From positions 16,538,523 to 16,602,522 of the forward strand of contig NC_049994.1 in NCBI RefSeq assembly GCF_000003815.2: 64,000 nucleotides of DNA, given 5' to 3'. This document shows positions 30,690-40,500 of this stretch, piece by piece. Every line of letters starts with the position of its first letter. Position 1 is the first letter of the stretch. The stretch is from Branchiostoma floridae. Its lineage: Eukaryota; Chordata; Leptocardii; Amphioxiformes; Branchiostomatidae. A program made the position numbers and the translations under genes. The notes beneath the pieces are model-generated. The model had not been told where the DNA came from. It did no database searches and saw nothing but the letters and a program-made list of their open reading frames with translations.

Positions 30690-31220
30690 TTCTATCTACA
30701 ATACAATACATACTTCACATTCTCATCCATTTAGCAACCTGTACGTATCATGTTTATATAGTAGTAGTAGCTGATGATAGTACATGTGCTTACTTCTGGT
30801 TCTGGTTGGAAACGAGAAATTGTTCAACTCCAAAAAACGAGTCACGCAAGCAAGGTAAGTCGATGTTACACTTAGGGTCACCCCTTTGCAATAGTCTAAA
30901 CTCCCTATGAACTACATTGATTAGCACAGAAACAGGCTATGTACATATAAATAATCGACTTCCCCAATGTTGACTATTACTACTGTACCTAGGTTACTTT
31001 AGAGTTCCCAGCGATATAGTCCATTCTGTTGATACCGTAGAAATGGAACGACACAAGAACGGCGCTCAACAAGATTGCCAGGGAAGGAGAACTCCTAGGG
31101 AGGGAGTTTATATCATGCCCCCGCCCCTGTAATTATCTTGTTTACTTTCCTGGAGCACAATTACACAGCCGGCACGGGTGCGTCTCAGGAGGCGGAAATC
31201 ATCACGCCCCTGTCAATCGA
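30690..31220 (-). repeat. Dispersed repeat X/Y, minus-strand copy
   Basis: Two blocks recur at 48405-48960 and, in part, at 45511-45745. Block X contains ACAAGGGCGTGAT(A/G)ATTTCCGCC, AAAGTAAACAAGAT and ATATAAACTCCCTCC; block Y contains ACTTACCTTGCTTG and GTTGAACAATTTCTCGTTTCC. Here the order read on the minus strand is X then Y. At 48.4 kb it is Y then X, as if cut from a tandem array at different points. Non-coding. Confidence 0.6.
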
Positions 31221-31839
31221 CGCATGTGTCTTGAATTGGAGTACAGCGTTCTGTTTATGACTTTTCTACACACTTCACACCCTCGTCTGTGTCGTAACAT
31301 TAAGCATACTCGAACATAGGAGTTATGACATTTTAGCACCCCCTGAATTGCAATTTCAAGATTCGTGCTTTTACGGGGCATTTAGATAAATGAATTAATC
31401 ATAGTTTCAACAGGTAAGGATCGTCTCTGTTCCTGACATTCTAGCGTTACGCGTTTCTATTTGCACTAACTTAGTAACATACACAGTCAGAGCATTATTA
31501 TACCAACAAACAGTGGCGATAACGACTATTAACCATAATTGGTACATGGTGGGCTGCCCTGACTGTCCGGCCCGGGCGCGCGGGGATTAACGAAGGCCTG
31601 TGTTATTAATCAGGCGTGAAATGACCGTGGCCAAGTCAACAGTGCCACGGACTGTGGTCTGGAAAACATAATTTTGCTGCCCATACATGTACCATTATTC
31701 ATACAAAATAAGGAAATTTAGTTACAAATACAAAGTTGCACGTAAGTACTACCATGCATGTAAGATAGGTAGCCACATGTGCCACAAATCGCCGCATGGC
31801 AGGTTAGTTGTCTGAACCGAGCTCGAAGCGCGACTGCCA
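31221..31839. other. Intergenic, no feature
   Basis: It includes a GC-rich spot near 31565-31585 (CGGCCCGGGCGCGCGGGG). I see no gene or named repeat. Confidence 0.4.
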
Positions 31840-31939
31840 NNNNNNNNNNNNNNNNNNNNNNNNNNNNNNNNNNNNNNNNNNNNNNNNNNNNNNNNNNNNN
31901 NNNNNNNNNNNNNNNNNNNNNNNNNNNNNNNNNNNNNNN
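31840..31939. other. Assembly gap (100 N)
   Basis: A run of exactly 100 N, a conventional gap of unknown size. Frames translated across it are meaningless. Confidence 0.99.
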
Positions 31940-33050
31940 GGACCTCCAGACTAGCGAAGATTATCAAAGAAATAATGTTACCAGCGAGAAAAATAGGAAC
32001 ATTTTGTGTCCCGCTATTCATTACGAACAATGCGCATCTTATGTAATGGACGGAAGTACGACGAGGTCTCCTCCACAAGATTTACTTCGCGATGCCTGCC
32101 TTCAGCCACCAGTTTTACCGCCAGCTGTGAAGAGGAATGGTGATCACAAGCAAACGCATCGAAAACCACATTGTCTTCTTACCGCTGTAGCGTGGAAAAT
32201 GTGAATTTTCTTTTTCTTCATTTATCACCAAAAACTCGTTTATTCTCAATACATACACTGATATACAGCCAGCCTTTCATAATTTAGTGAGAAGTTCCTT
32301 AGAAATTACGGGCCTTCTCATTCTTTGTTGGTGGGGTCACGCAGGGGTCATGTTGTCGTTTTCCCTTTGCGCTGGGTTGGACTGGTTGAGAGAGTAACGA
32401 AAACAATAGTTCTACTCCCCGAAACAGCCCAGATAATGACATTTTTGCCGTGGGTCAAAGCTGTATATTTCACTTGCCGTGTTAAAATCTCCGACATCGA
32501 ACCGGTCTAGATTGGTTTTGTATCTTCATTTTTTGCTGTGGACATGCCTGATGCTCACATTATTTGCATTCGATGATGTGGATATCGATAAACCCATTCA
32601 TGATCTGAAGTTCTGAACGAAAACATTTTCGGGACTACAAACTTACGTGTTATAACATGTTTAGTCTGGCTAAATTATGTGTTTTATCAATGTGGTTATA
32701 TAACCGCTTTGGTTTTCTGAAAGCAAGTATGACGGCCTTTTTCCCCTCATTGTTTGCTTGACAATTATAAGAACTGTAGAGAACCACATTATGATTATCA
32801 TGTTTTTACGTGTATTTTTAAAGATTCGTCATGCGTCACTTTGCAAATCTGTGTCACGTCTTCTGTACATACAATCAGTTTTTCCTGTTGTTTTATCCTT
32901 TTCCCTTATTTCTTTGTAGGGTTGTACCGGCCAATTTTTACCAGTACATGCGTAACTTTCAGTAATCAGATAATACGGTTCTAAGCGCAAGCAGAAAGAA
33001 ATATGGATTAAGTCGTATTACAATATGGTGGTTAGTTCTCCCAACATAAG
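31940..33050. other. Intergenic, no feature
   Basis: Mostly AT-rich. No conserved coding, RNA or repeat signature was recognised. Confidence 0.4.
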
Positions 33051-33055
33051 TATAT

Positions 33056-33330
33056 AAGAGGTGCGTTCAAAAAGTAATGCCACCGGTTTTATAGCAGTAC
33101 GAACAAGACTTGACGTGCGTGGAGACACAATCCGTAGAATACGACTGTAAGTGCTGAATCATCCATGGAGACCTACGATGACAGTCAACGAACAAAGAAA
33201 AGCGAACCAAACTTGATCAGAACGGCTTCTATCTTCTATCTGACTGAAGAGATCTACTCAAGTCTTTACTCTACTCTGGAGAAAACCAAGAAAAAAGGGT
33301 TGTACAACGTGAAGTAAACATCATTTACAT
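33056..33330 (+). mobile_element. Possible mariner remnant (one end)
   Basis: AGAGGTGCGTTCAAAAAGTA directly after TATA resembles mariner inverted ends of the GTGCGTTCAAAAAGTAATGC kind. No matching right end or transposase frame was found, so at most one end survives. Confidence 0.35.
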
Positions 33331-34040
33331 GGACACAAAATTTAGTGTAGTGTATCTATAGTTTTCTATACTGCACGACAGACAGTTTCGAAGGGGGCGT
33401 CGTCAACAGGTGCCACTGAGCTGTAATAAAACCAGGCCTTGTTGACCCAAGCATCCCTCCTGAATTTGTATGTTTTCTGGATTAGCTGTTTCTTCGGTTG
33501 TTGCTTCCGGGAATTCCTTGGGTTCGCTGCGTTCTCCACAAACCACACCGAGATAAACTCCCTGTCCACGTGCTCGTTCTTCAAAAACGGCTTTGTGCAG
33601 TAAAATAGGCTGAATAGCCGTTTTTTTCTAATTCCGTCGGCGAACGGAATACAAAGTGTATCTACCCGTCATGGGTAGTTGGAAGGGGGATTTCCGTACT
33701 GACAGATCACGGATGCACGATAAGAGGTTAGTGTATGTACGTATGGGGATCCTGGCCCATCTGGTTCATGTTAAGATGACAATAAAGATGATCGACCCTC
33801 CGTGGTCGTCAGGCAGTTCTGGAATGTGAAGGGAGGACTGCGCGTAGAACTTTCAAGATTTCAAGTACTTGGAACCCCGCCTTGCATCACAAAGGACATT
33901 AGTTTTTCCTATGGTGTTGTCTGACCATAGGAAGCTATGCTAACACGATTTACATTTAAGTAACTTTTGCATATGATCCTAACGATTTAGTGGTTAAACC
34001 AGTTTTTCTACTTAGCTGTACTTGTATGGAATTATTCTGC
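33331..34040. other. Intergenic, no gene supported
   Basis: A 72-codon minus-strand frame (33366-33584, starting KNEHVDREF) has no features I recognise and no convincing splice context. The rest is unannotated. Confidence 0.35.
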
Positions 34041-34052
34041 TAGCTCATTCCA

Positions 34053-34096
34053 GTGACGCTGAAAAAGAGTGATGGATGTCACTCGAAACGTCCGGA
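34053..34096 (+). ncRNA. Hammerhead-like motif, weak
   Basis: CTGA at 34059-34062 is followed by a perfect 6-bp stem GAGTGA/TCACTC (34067-34072 with 34079-34084) and then GAAACGTC. This layout recalls hammerhead ribozymes in Penelope-like retroelements and retrozymes. The first core reads CTGAAAA instead of CTGANGA and the cleavage strand is not identified, so it may be inactive or a coincidence. Confidence 0.3.
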
Positions 34097-34166
34097 AGTA
34101 AATATCAACGTGTAAAGGGAACATGTACAGACCTCCTCTCTGAGCTACCGGGTATCTCTCTAACCG

Positions 34167-34317
34167 NNNNNNNNNNNNNNNNNNNNNNNNNNNNNNNNNN
34201 NNNNNNNNNNNNNNNNNNNNNNNNNNNNNNNNNNNNNNNNNNNNNNNNNNNNNNNNNNNNNNNNNNNNNNNNNNNNNNNNNNNNNNNNNNNNNNNNNNNN
34301 NNNNNNNNNNNNNNNNN
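34167..34317. other. Assembly gap (151 N)
   Basis: Run of N. The LINE starts 44 bp to its right, so the gap is outside the LINE insertion. Confidence 0.99.
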
Positions 34318-34361
34318 TTCAAACATGGTGAATATCACGCATCACATCGTATCATCGAGTT

Positions 34362-37300
34362 ATTGGGGAAAATGAAGGAGATGGCAGGAAACTATTGATA
34401 AACTGCCAAATTGGTAAAACATTCCTAACTCTTGTAAATGTTTATGCTCCAAACAATGCTACTGAAAGAAACACTTTCCTAATCAACCTCGCAAAATGGA
34501 TTGACGAAAATAAACAATCTGAATCTGAAACTACACTTGAGAGAGAAGTTATAGTAGGGGGGGATTGTAATTCAGTTGTGAATTATGGTATGGATAAAAA
34601 AGGAGGGAGACAAACAGACACAGGAAATTCATCACAAACCTTGAAAAATTTCTACCAATCCCTAGGTCTGTGTGACATTTGGAGAGAAAGAAATAAGACT
34701 ACAAGACAATACACTTACAGAGACAAATTTCATAAGGTCTCTAGCAGACTTGATTATTGGTTTATCTCTAAAACCATTGCTGACTCTGTAGTAAGATGTG
34801 ATATAAGACCAAGCATTAAAACAGATCATCAAGCAATATTCCTTAAGATAAGCCTAAATACAAAAGATAAAGGATATGGCTATTGGAAACTAAATACAGA
34901 AGTTCTGAAAGATGAAGAATATTGTGAAGGGATAAAAAAATTAGTTGAGAATGCAAAAAAAGAGGACAGTGATTTACCACCAAGTTTGATGCTGGAACTG
35001 TGTTATGTTAGAATCAGGGACTTTTCCATATCATACTGTAAGAATAGAGCTAAGGAAAGAAAAAAGAAAGAAACAGAACTGACAGATAGAGTAAAAGCAC
35101 TCACACTTTACCTAGAGAATGAAGAAAAAGGTGATGATAAAGCTGAAACTGAACTGGAAAGAACAAAAACACAGTTAGGAAACTACTATGAGGAAAAAGC
35201 TAGAGGAGCTTACATAAGAGCAAGGGCAAAGTGGATAAAAGAAGGGGAAAAGTGTACAAAATTCTTCTTAAATCTAGAGAGGCATAATGCTACCCAATCC
35301 AATATTGACATGTTAAAACTAGGAGATAATGTGATCACAAACCAAAATGAAATATTAACAGAAACAGTGAAATATTATAAAGACTTGTATGCACAAGAAG
35401 ACATTAACCTGGAAGATGTGGACAAATACTTGTCTGACATAGAATTAGATTGCACCCTAAGTGATGAGGAGAAAGAAAAAATAGATTCTCAGATCACAAT
35501 AGAAGAATGTGAACGTGCATTAGAGAGTATGAAGAGCAACAGGGCTCCAGGACCAAACGGGCTCCCATCAGAGTTCTTCAAAAAATTCTGGAGTTTATTA
35601 GGACCTATTATTTTTAAGTCCTTTATGGAAAGTTTTGAAAACAAAACCTTAGCATATTCACAAAGAAAAGCACTGATAAAACTACTGCACAAGAAAAATG
35701 AATTACATATGTTAAAAAATTGGAGACCAATCAGTCTACTCAACTGCGACTACAAAATAATTGCATTTACGCTTGCCAATAGAATTAAAACAGTTATTTC
35801 AAAACTTGTTCACCAAAATCAGACAGCATACATAAAAGGACGATTCATAGGTGAAAACATAAGACTAATAAATGACATAATATTTTATACAAAACAGAAG
35901 AAAATACCTGGTATACTTTTGTTCCTTGATTTTGAAAAAGCATATGATACGGTAAATAGAGACTTCATGTATAAAACTATGGAAAAATTCAACTTTGGTC
36001 CTAATTTCACTCAATGGATTCGCATTCTTTATAAAGATACCCACAGTAGTATATTGAATAATGGTTGGATCTCTGAACCCTTCGCACTGGAAAGAGGAAT
36101 AAGACAAGGCTGTCCTCTATCATGTTTATTGTTCATACTGGTTACTGAAATTTTGTCTACTAAATTAAGAAAATCTCAAAGTGTCAGAGGTATCACAGTT
36201 CCACATGCGGAAGGTTCAGAAGAAATAAAGATAACACAAGTTGCTGATGATACCACTTTAGTTCTTGCAGATGAAAGTTCAATAGAAAATGCAGTAAAAC
36301 TTATCATTGACTTTGGAAGGGTAGCTGGAACAAAACTTAATCAAAATAAAACTCAAGCTATGTGGATAGGATCATGGGAAAATAAAGAGGAATGTATGTT
36401 GGGTTTACAATGGACCAAAGGACCAGTTAAGGCAATTGGGGTCTACTTTGGACATGATCCTCGTGTTTGTGAGTTGTTGAACTGGGAAAAGAAAATAGAA
36501 AGATTGAAGAATGTATTTAACCTATGGAAAAAGAGAAAACTAACACTCTATGGAAAAGTAACCGTTGTGAAACAGTTAGCACTATCTCTGATTACATACA
36601 ATTTGATGAACATAGACACTCCAGAATGGGTACTTAAAACTGTAGAAAAGGAATGTTGGACCTTTATATGGGATGGAAAGAAAGATAAGATAAGTAGAAA
36701 ATGTATGATCAGAGACCACAGTGATGGAGGGATAAGTATGGTTGATTTGAGAGCCCAACACCAGGGCTTCTTAGCCCTTTGGGTAAAGAGACTCAACCAA
36801 GGACATAATGTGCAATGGAAACTTATCCCAAAATACTATTTCAGTAAGTGTGGAATAGATAATTTGATTTTCAATATGAACTTTTGTAGGAAGGGGGACT
36901 GCCCCAAACTACCAGTTATGCCAACCTATTATAAGGAGATAATATTGGCCTGGCATCAAGCAGGTGGAGGGGTAAAGAAGGTACCAGAAACAGCAAAAGA
37001 GATCATGAATGAGGTAATATGGGGAAATCAGTATATTAAACTGGGTAATAGAACTTTGTATTATAAACACTGGATTGAGTGTGACCTCATATATATTCGA
37101 GATGTTTTCATGCAAGGGAAATATATAAACGCACAAGATTTATTTTTGAAATTATATGACACCAGGAATTTCCTAGCTGAACATAATAATGTATGGGTTG
37201 CTATACCAGGGCATTGGAAAGCATTGTTGAGCCAGGTTGGGGATCAGCATACAGATGTTGATGTCCAACCAAATCAGCTTGGAATTTTGAAGACTGTATT

Positions 37301-37871
37301 TGTTCCCCTAGACAAACTCACCTCTAGGAGTCTTTATAACCAGATAAAATCACAGAATGTTATAGAAAGTAAATGTATTGATGAGTGGATTGAGCTACTT
37401 GATGTTACAATTTTAGATAAGAAGTTAATTTGGAAAAATTTAATTGTTAACATTAAAGAGAACAAATTAAAAGAACTTAATTTCAAACTCCTGCACAACA
37501 TTTTACCCTGTGGATTAAAACTAAATAAGTGGCAAATTAAAAACAAACTGGGTGAAATATACAGCCCTGTATGCACACTATGCAATGAAAAAGACACCTA
37601 TGTCCATATGTTCTATAACTGTAGAAAGCTGGGGTTGTTTTGGAAGGATGTTGGAAATGTGTTGTATCGAAAAGGATTACATGTCTCAATAACCAAACCA
37701 CTTATATTTCTTGGAATCAGTAATATATGGTCTGTTAACAGGATAATCTCGATTGCAAAGTTCTCTATTTTTAAACAGTGGTTGAGACATATAGATACTA
37801 ATACAGAGTTATACACCAACATATTTCAAACATTTTTGACAGACCTAAAGTTAATGTCGTACATAAATTGA
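34362..37871 (+). CDS. LINE ORF2 (partial): endonuclease end, reverse transcriptase, C-terminal Cys motif
   Basis: The frame is open from the truncation point with no initiator ATG; about 1169 codons remain. The partial apurinic-type endonuclease shows LVNVYAPN, GGDCNSVV, SRLDYWFIS and TDHQ, which are its C-terminal motifs. The reverse transcriptase has APGPNGLPSEFFK, LKNWRPISLLN, LFLDFEKAYDTV, RGIRQGCPLS and the catalytic VADD box near 36240. The C-terminal region ends with CTLCNEKDTYVHMFYNC, a zinc-finger-like motif usual in L1 ORF2. The NWRPISLLN and DYKIIA style fits the L1/Tx1 group rather than CR1. It cannot initiate translation normally as inserted. Confidence 0.9.
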   Translation: MGENEGDGRKLLINCQIGKTFLTLVNVYAPNNATERNTFLINLAKWIDENKQSESETTLEREVIVGGDCNSVVNYGMDKKGGRQTDTGNSSQTLKNFYQSLGLCDIWRERNKTTRQYTYRDKFHKVSSRLDYWFISKTIADSVVRCDIRPSIKTDHQAIFLKISLNTKDKGYGYWKLNTEVLKDEEYCEGIKKLVENAKKEDSDLPPSLMLELCYVRIRDFSISYCKNRAKERKKKETELTDRVKALTLYLENEEKGDDKAETELERTKTQLGNYYEEKARGAYIRARAKWIKEGEKCTKFFLNLERHNATQSNIDMLKLGDNVITNQNEILTETVKYYKDLYAQEDINLEDVDKYLSDIELDCTLSDEEKEKIDSQITIEECERALESMKSNRAPGPNGLPSEFFKKFWSLLGPIIFKSFMESFENKTLAYSQRKALIKLLHKKNELHMLKNWRPISLLNCDYKIIAFTLANRIKTVISKLVHQNQTAYIKGRFIGENIRLINDIIFYTKQKKIPGILLFLDFEKAYDTVNRDFMYKTMEKFNFGPNFTQWIRILYKDTHSSILNNGWISEPFALERGIRQGCPLSCLLFILVTEILSTKLRKSQSVRGITVPHAEGSEEIKITQVADDTTLVLADESSIENAVKLIIDFGRVAGTKLNQNKTQAMWIGSWENKEECMLGLQWTKGPVKAIGVYFGHDPRVCELLNWEKKIERLKNVFNLWKKRKLTLYGKVTVVKQLALSLITYNLMNIDTPEWVLKTVEKECWTFIWDGKKDKISRKCMIRDHSDGGISMVDLRAQHQGFLALWVKRLNQGHNVQWKLIPKYYFSKCGIDNLIFNMNFCRKGDCPKLPVMPTYYKEIILAWHQAGGGVKKVPETAKEIMNEVIWGNQYIKLGNRTLYYKHWIECDLIYIRDVFMQGKYINAQDLFLKLYDTRNFLAEHNNVWVAIPGHWKALLSQVGDQHTDVDVQPNQLGILKTVFVPLDKLTSRSLYNQIKSQNVIESKCIDEWIELLDVTILDKKLIWKNLIVNIKENKLKELNFKLLHNILPCGLKLNKWQIKNKLGEIYSPVCTLCNEKDTYVHMFYNCRKLGLFWKDVGNVLYRKGLHVSITKPLIFLGISNIWSVNRIISIAKFSIFKQWLRHIDTNTELYTNIFQTFLTDLKLMSYIN

Positions 37872-38319
37872 AATATCCATGTTTCTGAACATATATAGTA
37901 TAAAATAAGAAGAACAAAGTCTTGAGTAATTGCTGTCTTGCCCACAAGCTGGCAATATGACTGGTACTGTTGAGATGCAGATGTATCCGCTTTTTATTTG
38001 TATTTCGATGCTTGCCATTTAATACTTTTGTTCTCCCTTCGTGAGCACTTACTTGTTGCATTTTATAAAGGGAGAGGAGCTAAGTTCTTTAGTGCCAACG
38101 TTCATACTTTTTTCAGACAGTACTAGTGTAGTACTGAAGTCAGGGGACATGTTGTAAAATATAATAGCTCGTTATATATATGTGTATATTTGACGTAATC
38201 TATTTTGTTATTGTTTGTTACCATGGTTACTTACACACTTCATTGTATCATTGATTGTAATATTGTGAATGAAGAATAAAATGTGGAAAAAAAATTAAAA
38301 AAAAAAAAAAAAAAAAAAA
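34362..38319 (+). mobile_element. 5'-truncated L1/Tx1-like LINE with poly-A and 13-bp TSD
   Basis: The insertion is bounded by the direct repeat GTATCATCGAGTT (34349-34361 and 38320-38332). It ends in a poly-A run (38298-38319) after AATAAA at 38275-38280. This is the product expected from target-primed reverse transcription. The 5' end is truncated inside the endonuclease domain, so no ORF1 or promoter remains. The frame is unbroken, so the insertion is young. Confidence 0.93.
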
Positions 38320-38332
38320 GTATCATCGAGTT

Positions 38333-39720
38333 TTATATACGAATAGTAAAAATCATAAAACGAAGCCAGGTGAAATTATACCTGTGGTTTATAAGAAATC
38401 GCTGGCGAAAGTGTGGTGAAGAGTCCCACATAATTGTGGTTCCGCGTCCACGTCACGGCAGGCCGTTCTTCTCTGCTTCCAGTGCGACCGCCGGTCGGCC
38501 ATCGGTGCAGCATCCGCGTCAGAGACCCATCTCAACTTCCGACGAAAAGCGTCTGCCTCCGTGCCACTGATGGTCAGGTTGTAGGGCTTATTAGATGCCA
38601 TTTACTCCGATACAGTATCTCCGCTCTTCTTGTACCTGACATATACGGCTTCGGGTGTCTCAGACGGCCAGTTCTTGCGCTTCTCAGCCCTAGTAGTCAG
38701 CAAACCGTCTGCTTGAAGCATACTCATTGCGACAATACAACGTAGAATATCGAAAAAGAGACGAGCGAAATAACTGCGATTCAAATGGTGGTGTAAAAGA
38801 GGACAATAAATCAAAGGTTTTAGGCATCTTTGACAGGTACATATCTATATCATCCTTTTCTTTTCTTTATTCTGCAAGGTTCGTGCCAGAAAAATGCTTT
38901 ACATCTCAATAACTGAATGTGGGGCGAAGGCGCATTGACGTAATTTTCCTACGACCTTCTTTATGTGATATGGCATTTATACAAATGAATGTTTCCTTGG
39001 GTCACTGAAATCATAAACGAACGTTAACACTTCTGCATGAATGAATTGAAATGAAAAAAAGTCCTATTTCAAATTATGTATTTCTCTTATATCAGACGCA
39101 AACGTAATTGAAACAGCAAACGTTCTCTTCAGGTCTGCACTCTCTCAAGTTATTTGAGATATCATACGTGTATCTTTATTAAATTGTGCGTTTGGACGCT
39201 TGACCCAGTATTCCCGCCATTTGCAGACATGTCCCGTGGACTATGCTTACCATGCCTATATATCATTAAATCTTTATTGTGTAACGTGTAATACAGGTAG
39301 TTTGTTTTGACACAAGGTAATGTATTTTATTTTTCGACGAAAATATTTGCACTTGTTTCCGATGTCGAAGCATTTTTCTTCCCTGTTGACTGTTCAATGT
39401 GAGGCAAAAATCCCTTCTCCCAGCCTGTGAAACATGATACAGGCAGTTAGGCCGGTTCGGCTCGTACGCGCTGGCAGAAATGTTTACACACAGTGGGGTG
39501 CGTGTGCCGGAGCGATCGTTCCCGCCGCCCCAATGTGGGAGAAGGCAGCCTTCATTAGAGCTCAGTAACTAGTGTCTGAAGGAACGCTTCAGGTTAGGTC
39601 TGTTTTGTCAGGGAGGTGTCTAAAGTATTAGTCAGCACATAACCACCAATATTTCTCAGTGTCATGAAGATAATTTAGAAAAAAACAACGATATTTGCAT
39701 GTATGTTCACATGTAACCGT
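38333..39720. other. Intergenic, small unassigned minus-strand frames
   Basis: Two abutting 70-codon frames on the minus strand (38601-38389 and 38814-38602) meet at TAAATGG and lie in locally GC-rich DNA. I do not recognise either product and see no clear splice sites. They could be an old exon or transposon relic. The rest shows nothing. Confidence 0.3.
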
Positions 39721-39725
39721 ACACG

Positions 39726-39953
39726 TTACCGGCAGCGGGTCTTATAATTGGCAACAGGAGCTGTCGACATGTCAGGCAGCGGCTCGGTGGCAGTCATGCT
39801 TGGCTGGTTGCCCCGCTGTGAGTTCTGGCTAACATAAACATCCCTGCCATTCCTACCCATTCCCTGGGTCAGGCTTCCAGGGAGCCAGTTGCCTGTTGTC
39901 CAGAAATTTCTCTCGTCCAGGGCAAGTAGCCTGGGAGGCACTGTCCAAGGTCA
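39726..39953 (-). CDS. Possible isolated coding exon, unknown product
   Basis: A GC-rich minus-strand frame of 71 codons in otherwise AT-rich DNA. It includes ERNFWTTGNWLPGS and GRDVYVSQNSQRG and ends KTRCR-stop. A possible splice acceptor (TTGGACAG) lies just upstream, so it could be the last exon of a gene. No family is recognised, and no partner exon was found within the window. Confidence 0.25.
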
Positions 39954-40500
39954 CTAGAAAATACGAAAGACGTTACATTGCCGCTTGCGACTTAACTAGC
40001 CACCCATCCGTCAACTCCGCTGACACATTGTACCGTCAACCCTGGAGAAATTGGTATTGATCAAGGACATTATATAACGTCCTTGGTATTGATGTAAAAA
40101 AAACAACAACATTGTTTTACTGTGCCTTTACAAAGTTTAATATGATACATTATTGGAAATGTATGTGTATAAGTATGATTAAATAGCCAGCCTTCCTTTT
40201 TTTCATTTTGCGTAGTCTTTGAGTGTATTTGGCAATACTAGTATGTGAGCTTGTATACATACTTGATAAATAAAGATACTAGTAAACTTCACTTCCGCTT
40301 TCCGCTGTCATAGAGGTAGCAAACACTCGTTGTAAAGCAACCTAGATATATTATTCTTGCTATAAAGTTGCCAGCATCGTGGTCGTAGGAAGAAATAGAC
40401 ATATCTGTAAGTTCTTGTTCTTGAGCAGCCCTCTTTATAAACAAGGTCCCAACTTTTCAGATTTCAAACACGCTTTTTGTTACCGGCATATATTTTTCCT
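39954..40500. other. Intergenic, no feature
   Basis: Nothing recognised before the satellite array. Confidence 0.4.

Noticed and set aside
31749-32204. Open frames crossing the N gap (both strands)
   Set aside because: They exist only because N codons translate as unknown residues, and the flanking residues show no family features.
34032-34375. Open frames across the 151-N gap
   Set aside because: Artefact of the gap. The real LINE frame begins at 34362.
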